Positions 26,730 to 36,209 of a stretch of DNA of 64,000 nucleotides are shown here, piece by piece. The DNA comes from Pseudochrobactrum sp. sp1633 (GTDB taxonomy: Bacteria; Pseudomonadota; Alphaproteobacteria; Rhizobiales; Rhizobiaceae): assembly GCF_030376605.1 (NCBI RefSeq), contig NZ_JARRAE010000004.1, forward strand, positions 1 to 64,000, read 5' to 3'. The translations under genes were made by a program, and so were the position numbers. A model generated the notes under the pieces. That model saw only the letters and a program-made list of their open reading frames with translations, did not search any database and was not told the DNA's origin. The stretch's first letter is position 1; each line of letters starts with the position of its first letter.

Positions 26730-28643
26730 ATGGCAGAGCATATCGCGCCTCAGAACCACAGCCTCATGAACCGGCGCCGAGTTCTCGTTCTGAGCGGAGC
26801 GGCGGTACTGAGTTCAGCTCTGCCTTTTCGCCTTCAGGCGCAGGAAAACAGCAAAGCCGCCGCTCACGGTTTGGCGGTTTATGATGATCTGAAATATCCG
26901 GCAGGCTTCAGCCATTTTGATTACATTAACCCGCAGGCTCCGAAAGGCGGCACCTTTCGCTACTCTGTAAACGAATGGGTTCTTAATCAGGCTCAGAACA
27001 CCTTCAATACGCTCAATACATTTTCAGCCAATGGTGATGCCCCGCCGCGGATGGAAAATTGCTTTGATTCATTGATGGTTCGCGCATTGGATGAGCCCGA
27101 TGCCGTCTACGGGCTGGTCGCAGAGAGCGTAACCGTCAGCGACGATGGTAAGAGCTATATTTTCAAACTGCGTGAACAGGCGCGCTTTCATGATGATACG
27201 CCACTAACGGCGCATGATGCGGCTTTCAGCTATGATCTGCTGAAAGAAAAAGGACATCCCGGATTAAGACTGCTGCTTGCGGCACTGGAATCAGCAAATG
27301 CAGAAAATGATTATCACCTTCGCCTGACCCTCAAGGGGGACAATGCCGGAAAAAATCGCCGCATCATCACCAGTATGGTTTTGCTGCCGATCCTCTCCAA
27401 AGCCTATTACACGCAGAACAGTTTTGACGGGAACAACCTGAATATCCCTCTCAGCTCGGGTGCCTATAAAGTCGGGGCATTATCAGCTGGTCAGTTTATT
27501 GAATATCAGCGCAATGAAAATTATTGGGCCAAAGATCTGAATGTGAATATCGGACGTAATAATTTCGACCGGCTTCGCATCGAGTTTTTCCGCGACAGAC
27601 AACCCGCCTTTGAGGCCTTTAAAAAAGGTATTCTGGACTGGCGCGCTGAAAGCGTTTCCAAATCATGGGCGAATGATTATGATTTCAGCGCAGTACAATC
27701 CGGAAAAATCATCAAAAAACGCTTCCCCGCATGGAAATTTCCATCCATGCAAAGCTGGGCACTGAACCAGCGCCGCGAGCGTTTTCGGGATCCGCGTGTG
27801 CGTGAAGCCATTGCACTCTGCTTTGACTTTGAGTGGAGCAACCGCAACCTGTTCAGCAATCTCTACACGCGGCTACAATCCAATTTCAGCAATTCGCAAT
27901 TTGAAGCGAAAGGCAAAGCATCAGCCGCAGAACAGGCCGTTATTGCGCGTCATGCAGCCTTGATAGATGAAGCCACACGCAACGCGCTGATGGATGATCC
28001 GGTCACGATGGCGACAACGGACGGCAGCGGACGCAACCGCGAACAATTGCGCCGCGCAGCCAGCCTGATGAAAGAAGCCGGTTTTGAGCGTAAGGGCGAA
28101 TGGCTGACCGGTAAAGACGGTCAGATTTTTACGCTGGAAATCCTCAATGATTCTGACGGATTTAACCGTGTCTACAATCCGATGATCAAAAACCTGCACG
28201 CGATCGGTATCAATGCGAGCGTGCGCATGGCAGAAGCGGCAACCTATCAGAAACGACTGTTGGATTTTGACTATGACATGATGGGTCTTGCCTCGAGCTC
28301 ATCTCCCACACCAGACAGATCAGGACTGGCACTGATCTATGGTTCGGAAAGTGTTGATCTGCCCAGCTCTCAAAACTATACCGGCACAAGCAGCCCTTTG
28401 ATTGACGCCTTGCTGGACGATGTTGACAAGGCCGACAACCGCGATGAGCTGACAGCAATCCTTCGTGTTCTTGACCGGCTTTTGCGCTATCGCCGCGATT
28501 GGATACCCTGCTGGTCGGCGGGTGGAAAACTCATCGCCTATTGGGACAAATTCGGCATGACGGGTTCTCCCCCTTATGGCGGATATCCCGAATATTACTG
28601 GTGGCTTGATAAAGAGAAAGCAGAGCGGCTTGGTAAAACATAA
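26730..28643 (+). CDS. Periplasmic peptide-binding protein of a Yej-type importer (second copy, Tat-like signal)
   Basis: The 637-residue SBP_bac_5 protein resembles the upstream copy (SHFDYINPQAPKGGTF, YAKDLNVNIGRNNFDRL-like stretches, and the final YYWWLDKEK), but they are clearly diverged. The N-terminus MNRRRVLVLSG is a twin-arginine-like signal, while the first copy uses Sec. AGGAGA precedes the ATG at 26730. Two different receptors may widen the range of peptides for one permease. Confidence 0.9.
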   Translation: MAEHIAPQNHSLMNRRRVLVLSGAAVLSSALPFRLQAQENSKAAAHGLAVYDDLKYPAGFSHFDYINPQAPKGGTFRYSVNEWVLNQAQNTFNTLNTFSANGDAPPRMENCFDSLMVRALDEPDAVYGLVAESVTVSDDGKSYIFKLREQARFHDDTPLTAHDAAFSYDLLKEKGHPGLRLLLAALESANAENDYHLRLTLKGDNAGKNRRIITSMVLLPILSKAYYTQNSFDGNNLNIPLSSGAYKVGALSAGQFIEYQRNENYWAKDLNVNIGRNNFDRLRIEFFRDRQPAFEAFKKGILDWRAESVSKSWANDYDFSAVQSGKIIKKRFPAWKFPSMQSWALNQRRERFRDPRVREAIALCFDFEWSNRNLFSNLYTRLQSNFSNSQFEAKGKASAAEQAVIARHAALIDEATRNALMDDPVTMATTDGSGRNREQLRRAASLMKEAGFERKGEWLTGKDGQIFTLEILNDSDGFNRVYNPMIKNLHAIGINASVRMAEAATYQKRLLDFDYDMMGLASSSSPTPDRSGLALIYGSESVDLPSSQNYTGTSSPLIDALLDDVDKADNRDELTAILRVLDRLLRYRRDWIPCWSAGGKLIAYWDKFGMTGSPPYGGYPEYYWWLDKEKAERLGKT

Positions 28644-28703
28644 TTCAGGTCTTTGTATTAAAACTTTTAACGATAAGAATAAAATAATAGGAAATTCACG
28701 CTA

Positions 28704-29798
28704 ATGGGCGCTTATATTCTCCGACGCCTGCTGCTTATGATCCCGACCATTCTGGGGATTATGGCCATTTCTTTCGCTGTCATTCAGTTTGCCCCCGGTG
28801 GTCCTGTCGAGCGTGTTATTGCGCAGTTGCAGGGACAGGGCGGCGATGCGATGGACAGGCTTTCAGGCGGCGGCGCTGATGCCGGTGCCATTTCAATGGA
28901 CAGCGGCGGCTCCTCGAAATATCGCGGCGCACAGGGGCTTGATCCTGAATTTATCGCCAGTCTGGAAAAGCAGTTCGGTTTTGATAAACCACCGCTGGAG
29001 CGCTTCGGCCAGATGCTGTGGAATTATGCGCGCTTTGATTTTGGCCGCTCTTATTTCCGCGACATTGAAGTTCTTGATCTCATTAAAGAAAAACTTCCGG
29101 TTTCAATCTCACTCGGCCTGTGGCTCACGCTGATTTCCTATATGATTTCCATTCCGCTTGGTATTGCCAAGGCCGTGCGTGACGGTTCGCGCTTCGATGT
29201 CTGGACCAGCGCGGTGATTATTGTCGGCTATGCTATCCCGAGCTTCCTGTTTGCGATTATGCTGATCGTGCTGTTTGCAGGCGGCTCGTTCCTTGACTGG
29301 TTTCCGCTGCGCGGACTGACCTCGCCCGACTTTGACCAGATGAGCCTGTGGGGCAAGATCACCGACTATATCTGGCATATGGCACTGCCGGTACTGGCGC
29401 TCGTGCTGTCGGCCTTTGCAACAACAACGCTGCTCACCAAAAACTCGTTTCTGGAAGAGATTCGCAAGCAATATGTCACCACTGCGCGCGCAAAAGGCCT
29501 GACAGAACGGCAAGTGCTCTACGGCCATGTTTTCCGTAATGCGATGCTGATTGTGATTGCCGGTTTTCCCGGCGCGTTCATCACTGCATTTTTCACCGGC
29601 TCGCTGCTGATTGAAACCATCTTCTCACTCGACGGTCTGGGGCTGCTTGGCTATCAGTCTGTTCTCAACCGCGATTATCCGGTGGTCTTTGCCAACTTGT
29701 TTATCTTCTCGCTGATCGGCCTGCTCGTCAGCCTGCTCTCCGATCTCACTTATACGTGGATTGATCCGCGCATTGATTTTGAACGGAGGGATGTGTGA
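28704..29798 (+). CDS. yejB: Peptide ABC transporter permease (YejB)
   Basis: Inner membrane permease of 364 residues of the DppB/OppB type with about six hydrophobic segments. The first is at the N-terminus ([15 protein letters not shown]) and the EAA-loop region is [22 protein letters not shown] Gly/Ser-rich insertion follows the first segment, as in YejB. It overlaps the next gene. Confidence 0.94.
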   Translation: MGAYILRRLLLMIPTILGIMAISFAVIQFAPGGPVERVIAQLQGQGGDAMDRLSGGGADAGAISMDSGGSSKYRGAQGLDPEFIASLEKQFGFDKPPLERFGQMLWNYARFDFGRSYFRDIEVLDLIKEKLPVSISLGLWLTLISYMISIPLGIAKAVRDGSRFDVWTSAVIIVGYAIPSFLFAIMLIVLFAGGSFLDWFPLRGLTSPDFDQMSLWGKITDYIWHMALPVLALVLSAFATTTLLTKNSFLEEIRKQYVTTARAKGLTERQVLYGHVFRNAMLIVIAGFPGAFITAFFTGSLLIETIFSLDGLGLLGYQSVLNRDYPVVFANLFIFSLIGLLVSLLSDLTYTWIDPRIDFERRDV

Positions 29799-30934
29799 TG
29801 AGCGATATCACTGCCGCCTCTCCTGCGCGCGTCAAACGCCCGTTTCTTTCACCGCTCAATCAGCGGCGCTGGCGTAATTTCAAGGCAAACCGCCGTGGCT
29901 GGTGGTCGCTGTGGATCTTTCTGTTCCTGTTTATCACCTCGCTGTTTGCTGAATTTATCGCCAATGACAAGCCGATACTGGTTTCCTACAAAGGCGAAAT
30001 TCTCATGCCGGTGCTGGTCGATTATCCGGAGGAAAAATTCGGCGGTTTCTATGCCGTGACCGACTATCGCGACCCCGTGATACAGGACGAGATCAACCAG
30101 AACGGCTGGGCAATCTGGCCGCCGGTGCGTTACTCCTACCGCACGGTAAATAGCGAAATTCCGGAAGCCGCACCGTCCAAACCTTTCTGGATGATGTCGA
30201 AGGAACAGCGCTGCGCACGCTACGTGCAAGGTGTTGACGATCCGAACTGCACCATCGGCAATATGAACTGGCTCGGCACAGATGATCAGGCACGCGACGT
30301 CTTTGCCCGCGCGCTTTACGGCTTCCGCATTTCTGTGCTGTTCGGTCTCATCCTCACCGCTTTTTCCGGTGTCATCGGTGTCACTGCCGGTGCGGTACAG
30401 GGTTATTTCGGCGGCTGGGTTGATCTTATCTTTCAGCGCTTCATCGAAATCTGGTCGTCGATACCGGTGCTCTATCTGTTGCTGATTATCGCGGCCATTT
30501 TGCCGCCCGGCTTCTGGATATTGCTGTTCATCATGCTGCTTTTCTCATGGGTCGCCTTTGTCGGCGTCGTCCGTGCAGAGTTCCTGCGCGCGCGCAATTT
30601 TGAATATGTGAATGCAGCGCGTGCGCTGGGTGTCAACAACCGCACCATCATGTGGCGGCATTTGCTGCCCAATGCGATGGTCGCAACCCTGACCTTCCTG
30701 CCCTTTATTCTCAACGGTTCGATCACCACGCTGACATCGCTTGATTTTTTAGGCTTCGGCCTGCCGCCGGGCTCCGCATCGCTGGGTGAAATGCTGGCGC
30801 AGGGCAAAAACAATCTTCAGGCTCCCTGGCTTGGCCTGACCGGCTTTGCCGTTATCTCGCTGATGCTGTCATTGCTGATTTTTGTCGGTGAAGCAGTGCG
30901 TGATGCCTTTGATCCGCGAAAGGCTTTTAAATGA
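29798..30934 (+). CDS. yejE: Peptide ABC transporter permease (YejE)
   Basis: The 378-residue DppC-type permease has a long N-terminal periplasmic insertion after the first segment, typical of YejE (WKFKRFKANRRG-like start, then NMNWLGTDDQARDVFAR). The EAA loop is NAARALGVNNRTIMWRHLLPNA. I chose the ATG at 29798, which shares its A with the yejB stop (TGATG) and has GGAGGG 7 bases upstream. Its end overlaps yejF by 4 bases. Confidence 0.94.
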   Translation: MSDITAASPARVKRPFLSPLNQRRWRNFKANRRGWWSLWIFLFLFITSLFAEFIANDKPILVSYKGEILMPVLVDYPEEKFGGFYAVTDYRDPVIQDEINQNGWAIWPPVRYSYRTVNSEIPEAAPSKPFWMMSKEQRCARYVQGVDDPNCTIGNMNWLGTDDQARDVFARALYGFRISVLFGLILTAFSGVIGVTAGAVQGYFGGWVDLIFQRFIEIWSSIPVLYLLLIIAAILPPGFWILLFIMLLFSWVAFVGVVRAEFLRARNFEYVNAARALGVNNRTIMWRHLLPNAMVATLTFLPFILNGSITTLTSLDFLGFGLPPGSASLGEMLAQGKNNLQAPWLGLTGFAVISLMLSLLIFVGEAVRDAFDPRKAFK

Positions 30935-32574
30935 GTTCCCATGAAAAAGCCGATGTGCTGCTGAGTATCCGTGATCTGTCGATTGCCTTCCATCAGGATG
31001 GCAAAGACAGGGTCGCCGTCGATCATATTTCCTTCGACATTCACAAGGGCGAAACTGTTGCTCTGGTGGGGGAGTCCGGTTCGGGCAAATCCATCTCTGC
31101 TTTATCCGTATTGAAGCTGCTGCCCTATCCGTCAGCGAGCCATCCGTCCGGTCAGATTATCTTCAACGGTGAAGATATGCTGGCCATGCCGGAGAGCAAG
31201 CTGCGCGGTGTGCGTGGCAATGACATTGCCATGATCTTTCAGGAGCCGATGACCTCGCTCAATCCGCTGCATACGGTTGAGCGCCAGATCAGCGAAATTC
31301 TGCGTCTGCATCAGGGCATGGGCGAGAAACAGGCGCGTGAACGCACGCTGGCATTGCTCAATGAAGTGGGCATCCGCGAACCGGAAAAGCGCTTGCAATC
31401 CTATCCGCATCAGCTTTCCGGCGGGCAGCGCCAGCGTGTGATGATTGCAATGGCGCTGGCTAATAAGCCAAAGCTGCTGATTGCCGACGAGCCGACAACC
31501 GCGCTTGACGTGACCGTGCAGGCGCAAATTTTGCAGCTGCTGGCCGAGTTGAAGCAGTCACAGGATATGTCGATGCTGTTCATCACCCATGATCTGGGTG
31601 TAGTGCGCAAAATTGCCGACCGTGTTTGCGTGATGCATCAGGGCAAGATTGTTGAAAGTGGCAAAACGGAAGAGATTTTCACCAATCCGCAGCATGATTA
31701 CACCAAGCATTTGCTGAGTGCAGAACCAAAGGGCGCACCTTTGCCGGCACAGGACAATGCGCCTCTGGTGATGCGCGGCGAGGATATCAAAGTCTGGTTT
31801 CCGATTAAAAAGGGTTTCCTGCGTAAAACCGTTGATCATGTCAAAGCGGTTGACGGTATCAATGTTGAATTACGTGCAGGCCAAACCCTCGGCGTGGTCG
31901 GTGAATCCGGTTCCGGCAAAACCACACTAGGCTTAGCACTGTCACGTATGATCTCCTCAAAGGGCTCCATCCGCTTTGACGATAAGAATATTGACCAATA
32001 TTCCTTTAGCGATATGCGCCCGCTGCGCCGTGAAATGCAAATTGTGTTTCAGGATCCTTTCGGCTCACTGTCTCCGCGTATGTCGGTGGCGGAGATCATT
32101 GCTGAAGGTTTGCAGGTGCATGAGCCCAAACTCTCGCAAGATGAACGGGATGCAAAGGTCGTTGCCGCCCTGCACGAGGTTAATCTCGATCCGGAAAGCC
32201 GCTTCCGCTATCCGCATGAGTTTTCCGGCGGACAGCGCCAGCGCATCGCTATTGCCCGTGCGATGGTGCTCAATCCGCGTTTTGTGATGCTGGATGAACC
32301 AACCTCAGCACTGGATATGAGTGTGCAGGCGCAGGTGGTTGAATTATTGCGCAATTTACAAAAAAAGCACAATTTAAGCTATCTTTTCATCAGTCACGAC
32401 TTGCGCGTGGTCAAGGCTCTTGCCAATCATGTGCTTGTGATGCGCAATGGCAAAGCGGTGGAATATGGTCCGGCGGAGGAAATCTTTGAGGCGCCGAAAA
32501 CCGATTACACCCGCGCATTGATGGCAGCAGCCTTCCGCTTGGAGACGGCTGAAAAGGGAGTGGTAAGCCAATGA
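30931..32574 (+). CDS. yejF: Peptide ABC transporter ATPase with two nucleotide-binding domains (YejF)
   Basis: The 547-residue protein contains two full ABC ATPase domains. Walker A is GESGSGKS in the first (about 50) and GESGSGKT in the second (about 320); the signatures are LSGGQRQRV and FSGGQRQRI, each followed by a Walker B ending DEPT. Both halves drive the YejBE permease. It overlaps the next gene by ATGA. Confidence 0.95.
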   Translation: MSSHEKADVLLSIRDLSIAFHQDGKDRVAVDHISFDIHKGETVALVGESGSGKSISALSVLKLLPYPSASHPSGQIIFNGEDMLAMPESKLRGVRGNDIAMIFQEPMTSLNPLHTVERQISEILRLHQGMGEKQARERTLALLNEVGIREPEKRLQSYPHQLSGGQRQRVMIAMALANKPKLLIADEPTTALDVTVQAQILQLLAELKQSQDMSMLFITHDLGVVRKIADRVCVMHQGKIVESGKTEEIFTNPQHDYTKHLLSAEPKGAPLPAQDNAPLVMRGEDIKVWFPIKKGFLRKTVDHVKAVDGINVELRAGQTLGVVGESGSGKTTLGLALSRMISSKGSIRFDDKNIDQYSFSDMRPLRREMQIVFQDPFGSLSPRMSVAEIIAEGLQVHEPKLSQDERDAKVVAALHEVNLDPESRFRYPHEFSGGQRQRIAIARAMVLNPRFVMLDEPTSALDMSVQAQVVELLRNLQKKHNLSYLFISHDLRVVKALANHVLVMRNGKAVEYGPAEEIFEAPKTDYTRALMAAAFRLETAEKGVVSQ

Positions 32575-33551
32575 GTGCAACGACAAAACACACTGGCCAG
32601 AATATGGGCAAAATCTATTTTGCAGTCACCGGCTGGGATCCGGATATCTGGATCAAAGCCTTTGCCAAATATGCCCCTGAACGTGAAATTGTTACTGAGG
32701 TTAAACCGGGAGATGAGGCCTCAATTGACTATGCGCTGGTGTGGAAACAAAAGCGCGGTTCTCTCACCAATCTGCCTAATCTGAAGGTCATTTTTTCGCT
32801 CGGTGCCGGTGTCGATCATGTTTTCCATGATGATCTGGTGCCAAACCTGCCGATTGTACGCACCATTTCGCCTGACCTGACCATGCGGATGACCGAATAT
32901 GTGGTCTGGCAGGTACTTGACCATCATCGTCTGGGGCCGCAATACCGCGCCCAGCAGCTGAAAAAAATCTGGCGTGAAGACCGCCGTCAGCCTGCGGCCA
33001 ATGAGGTCAATGTCGGGATCATGGGCTTAGGCGTCCTTGGCCGTGATGCCGCTGAAAAGCTGAAACATCTTGGCTTCAATGTCAGCGGCTGGAGCCGCCG
33101 CCCGCAGGATGTGGCAGGCGTTGCTACCTATCACGGCAAAGACGGCCTGTCAGAATTCCTCAAGCAGGTTGATATTCTCGTCTGCCTGCTGCCACTGACA
33201 CCGGATACCAAAGGTATTTTGTCGATGTCGGTCTTTGGCCGTATGAAAGAAGACGGGCCGCTTGGCGCACCGGTTCTGATTAATGCAGGGCGCGGCGGCT
33301 TGCAAAATGAAGCGGATATTCTGGCTGCACTGGAGCGCGGTCAGCTTTCAGCCGCCTCGCTTGATGTGTTTGAAAAAGAACCGCTGCCGGAATCCAGCCC
33401 GCTCTGGGACAATCCGAAAGTGACGGTCACCCCGCATGCAGCCGCCAGTTCATCTGCCAATGCGCTGGCGCCTGAAATCGTAAAAATGATCACAGATTAT
33501 GAGCGTGACGGAACGCTCACCAATCTCGTGGACCGTGAAAAACAATATTAG
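32571..33551 (+). CDS. D-2-hydroxyacid dehydrogenase (glyoxylate/hydroxypyruvate reductase A type)
   Basis: The 326-residue NAD(P)-dependent enzyme is of the GhrA subgroup. It has the Rossmann motif GLGVLG near 150, catalytic Arg in NAGRGG, Glu in FEKEPLP and His in TPHAAA. It reduces glyoxylate or hydroxypyruvate. It is coupled to yejF by an ATGA overlap, so it belongs to the Yej operon, which is unusual for the gene's role; why peptide uptake and this reductase are joined is unclear. The stop lies within a repeat element. Confidence 0.9.
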   Translation: MSATTKHTGQNMGKIYFAVTGWDPDIWIKAFAKYAPEREIVTEVKPGDEASIDYALVWKQKRGSLTNLPNLKVIFSLGAGVDHVFHDDLVPNLPIVRTISPDLTMRMTEYVVWQVLDHHRLGPQYRAQQLKKIWREDRRQPAANEVNVGIMGLGVLGRDAAEKLKHLGFNVSGWSRRPQDVAGVATYHGKDGLSEFLKQVDILVCLLPLTPDTKGILSMSVFGRMKEDGPLGAPVLINAGRGGLQNEADILAALERGQLSAASLDVFEKEPLPESSPLWDNPKVTVTPHAAASSSANALAPEIVKMITDYERDGTLTNLVDREKQY

Positions 33552-33594
33552 AGCGCCCGGCGCCCATTGGACGCACAAAGGTCGCTCTAACACT
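33548..33594. repeat. Palindromic intergenic repeat, copy 1
   Basis: Starts TTAGAGCG at the stop of the dehydrogenase gene and ends CGCTCTAA, an imperfect hairpin. The stretch ACAAAGGTCGCTCT also occurs in a second copy at 61665-61708, so it is a dispersed repeat, probably a small mobile intergenic element common in this group. Confidence 0.65.
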
Positions 33595-33604
33595 CTAAAA
33601 CAAT

Positions 33605-33636
33605 AAAAAAGAGCCGGAAATTCCTGCTCTTTTTTA
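33605..33636. terminator. Bidirectional terminator between the Yej operon and GNAT gene
   Basis: AAAAAAGAGC and GCTCTTTTTT flank a small inner stem GGAA/TTCC. A-run and T-run on both sides suit the convergent genes. Confidence 0.85.
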
Positions 33637-33702
33637 TGAGGCATATATCGCCCCTGTTCATTGATGCGCGAAGGCGGCTCTCACTTTTTCAGGGAATACT
33701 AA

Positions 33703-33728
33703 GCCAAAACTTTACGCCAAAACTTTAC
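33703..33728. repeat. Perfect tandem 13-base duplication over the end of the GNAT gene
   Basis: GCCAAAACTTTAC occurs twice in a row. It overlaps the 3' end of the minus-strand GNAT gene. With or without the second copy, the reading ends MRKVLA then stop, so the duplication leaves the protein unchanged. Confidence 0.8.
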
Positions 33729-34203
33729 GCATTGTCAGCGATGTTACGCGGGTAAAGCCCGGATGCATCGTTTCAGCAATGATTTCAAAGCCCAGTTTTT
33801 TGAATAATCTCTGATTGTCGGTCAGCTCAATGCGCACTTGCAGGTCAATATGCGTCATGGAGCGTTCACGCGCCAGTTTTTCAGCCTGCTCCACCAGACA
33901 GCGCGCAATGCCAAGCCCGCGAAACGGGCCGCCAACCGCAAGCTTGCCCAAATAGAGATGGTCACCTCTGTCGGTCAGAAAAACACATCCGGCCAGTTGC
34001 CCGTCACATTCAACCCCATAGGCGGTCTCTTTGCCTGCTTTGTCCCGTAAGATCGCAGCACTCAGCAATCCGGCAGAACTTGGCGGATCAATCACACCAT
34101 CCATCGTGGCAAAAGCATCCTGAATGAGCAGCAACAAGGCATCGAACCCGTCATAATCAGGTGTAATGGTAAAAACCTGAAAAGACCGGCTCTGTTCGCT
34201 CAT
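33712..34203 (-). CDS. GNAT-family N-acetyltransferase
   Basis: The 163-residue protein has the acetyl-CoA signature LAVGGPFRGLGIARCLVEQAE around 90-110 and the typical fold order. The substrate is unknown. Its start overlaps the end of the upstream ThiF/MoeB-like gene by 4 bases (ATGA), so the two are co-translated. A 13-base tandem duplication covers its end. Confidence 0.88.
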   Translation of the reverse strand: MSEQSRSFQVFTITPDYDGFDALLLLIQDAFATMDGVIDPPSSAGLLSAAILRDKAGKETAYGVECDGQLAGCVFLTDRGDHLYLGKLAVGGPFRGLGIARCLVEQAEKLARERSMTHIDLQVRIELTDNQRLFKKLGFEIIAETMHPGFTRVTSLTMRKVLA

Positions 34204-34994
34204 TGCTCTGTCGCCCTTTGATTGGTCGCTTTCTGGCGCCTTTTATAGCGAATCGTCTCAAAGCGCGCCGACAGCGCATCATAGAGCAGCAAACGTCCCA
34301 AAAGCGGCTCACCGATACCGGTGATCAGCTTAATCACTTCCATCGCCTGCAAAGAGCCGAGAATCGCCGGCAAAGCGCCGATCACACCCGCCTCGGCACA
34401 GGAAGGAATCAGTCCTTCCGGCGGCATTTCCGGAAACAGATCACGATAATGCGGATAGGCATTGCCTTCCGAATCGCTTTCATAGGGCTTCAGTACCGTC
34501 AGTGAACCGTCAAAGCGCCCCATCGCAGCGGTAACCAGCGCTTTTTCCAGCAAAGCTGCGTGATCCGCCACCAGATAGCGGGTGGCAAAATTATCGGAAC
34601 CATCGACAATAATGTCATAGGTCGAAAACAGTGCTGCTACATTCTCCGGCGTCAGCCGCAATGTATGACACGATATTTCAATATGCGGATTGATGCGGTG
34701 CATGGTGGCCGCAGCACTGTCTGTCTTATTCTCACCTATACTATCGGTGTGATGCACCACCTGACGCTGCAGATTGGACAGCGTGACCATATCATCATCG
34801 ACAATGCCGAGATGGCCGACACCGGCGGCTGCAAGATAGAGCAGTACCGGACTGCCAAGCCCGCCTGCACCGATCACCAGAACGCGCGCGTTTTTAAGCT
34901 TCTGCTGTCCTGCCCCGCCGATTTCCGGCAGGATAATATGACGGGCATAACGCTCGATTTCTAATCCGCTGAAAGGTTCTGATTGTGTGCTCAT
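34200..34994 (-). CDS. moeB: HesA/MoeB/ThiF-family adenylyltransferase
   Basis: The 264-residue E1-like enzyme has ATP-binding GAGGLGSPV near 44, LQRQVVHH and GENKTDSA. Such enzymes adenylate the C-terminal Gly of ubiquitin-like sulfur carriers (MoaD or ThiS). The zinc-binding CxxC pairs of E. coli MoeB are replaced (NAYPHYRDLF), while the catalytic-like SCAEAGV is kept; this pattern is usual in alphaproteobacteria. Whether it serves molybdopterin or thiamine cannot be told, so the symbol is tentative. Confidence 0.85.
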   Translation of the reverse strand: MSTQSEPFSGLEIERYARHIILPEIGGAGQQKLKNARVLVIGAGGLGSPVLLYLAAAGVGHLGIVDDDMVTLSNLQRQVVHHTDSIGENKTDSAAATMHRINPHIEISCHTLRLTPENVAALFSTYDIIVDGSDNFATRYLVADHAALLEKALVTAAMGRFDGSLTVLKPYESDSEGNAYPHYRDLFPEMPPEGLIPSCAEAGVIGALPAILGSLQAMEVIKLITGIGEPLLGRLLLYDALSARFETIRYKRRQKATNQRATEQ

Positions 34995-35025
34995 TTATAA
35001 AGTTTAGCGCAGAAACCCTGCCGGT

Positions 35026-36201
35026 TCAAATATCATAAGGTGACAGGTTGGCAGCACTGACATTGAAAAATTGCGCTTCGCCTTTGAGGTCGCGGAACAG
35101 CGCACGATCCGTTCCGGTCATAAAAGCTTGAGCACCCAGATCATCAATAATATCGAACAGAGCGGCACGTCTGCCCTCATCGAGATGGGCGGCAATTTCA
35201 TCGAGCAGCAGCACCGGCGTTATATTGGCGAGATTAGCTGTCAACCTTGCATGGGCAAGCACCAAACCGATCAGTAGTGCCTTCTGCTCGCCTGTAGAGC
35301 ACAAAGCCGCCTGCATCGCCTTCGGGCGGTGATGTACAATCATATCGGTGCGGTGCGGGCCATCCAGCGTGCGCCCGGCTGCGCGGTCACGACCGCGCAT
35401 ATCGCGTAAGCTACGGCGGAAATTCTCCTCCAGATCAAGCGCTGCCTCAAGACGGATACGTCCTTCCAGCTCGCCCTCCAAAAAGCAATCCGCTTTCGGA
35501 AACGGACTGTCATCCGGTGTCTGCTCAATCATTGCGGCAATCAGGCTGATAAGCTCGGCGCGTGCTGCCGCAATGGCCGTGCCAAGCTCGGCCATTTGCG
35601 CTTCAATCGCATCCAGCCATTGCGCGTCACTGTTATAATCCGAGATCAGGCGATTGCGGCTGCGCATTGCCTTTTCATAGTCCAGCACCCGCTTGCCGTG
35701 GCTGACATCAATGGCCAGTACCATACGATCCAGAAAGCGACGGCGATCACTGCCCGAACCGGTAAACAGCCCGTCCATTGCCGGAATGAGCCAGATGATG
35801 CGAGAGTAATCGAGCAGCTGATCAGCGCTTGCAGGTGCACCATTAATACGCACCTTGCGCCCTGTCTCGCCATTGGTACCGGCCAGTCCTGTGCCAAGCT
35901 CAGCTTCGCCATAGCTTGCCGATACCAGCAGCGCATGGATTGCAAAACCATCAGGCGCACCGCTCTGCCCCACATCCGCATAGGCAGCACGACGCATCCC
36001 CCGCCCCGGCGACAGAAAGGAAACAGCTTCAAGAAGATTGGTTTTGCCTGCACCATTCTCGCCGGTCAGCACGACATGACCGCCACTGAGCGGTAAGGAC
36101 AGGCTGCTATAATTGCGAAAATGCGCAAGCCGCAGACGACGGAAACTCACCCGTTCGCTGCGACCTGTGTTTGGTGCATCAATAGTCGTATTCGTGCTCA
36201 C
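35026..36201 (-). CDS. recF: DNA replication and repair protein RecF
   Basis: SMC-like ATPase of 391 residues that loads RecA at gaps with RecO and RecR. Walker A is GENGAGKTN at 47-55 and the signature and Walker B regions are near STGEQKALLIGLVLAHA and LLLDEIAAHLDE. It sits 8 bases after dnaN on the minus strand, the normal dnaA-dnaN-recF order. Confidence 0.95.
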   Translation of the reverse strand: MSTNTTIDAPNTGRSERVSFRRLRLAHFRNYSSLSLPLSGGHVVLTGENGAGKTNLLEAVSFLSPGRGMRRAAYADVGQSGAPDGFAIHALLVSASYGEAELGTGLAGTNGETGRKVRINGAPASADQLLDYSRIIWLIPAMDGLFTGSGSDRRRFLDRMVLAIDVSHGKRVLDYEKAMRSRNRLISDYNSDAQWLDAIEAQMAELGTAIAAARAELISLIAAMIEQTPDDSPFPKADCFLEGELEGRIRLEAALDLEENFRRSLRDMRGRDRAAGRTLDGPHRTDMIVHHRPKAMQAALCSTGEQKALLIGLVLAHARLTANLANITPVLLLDEIAAHLDEGRRAALFDIIDDLGAQAFMTGTDRALFRDLKGEAQFFNVSAANLSPYDI

Positions 36202-36209
36202 CCGTGCAC

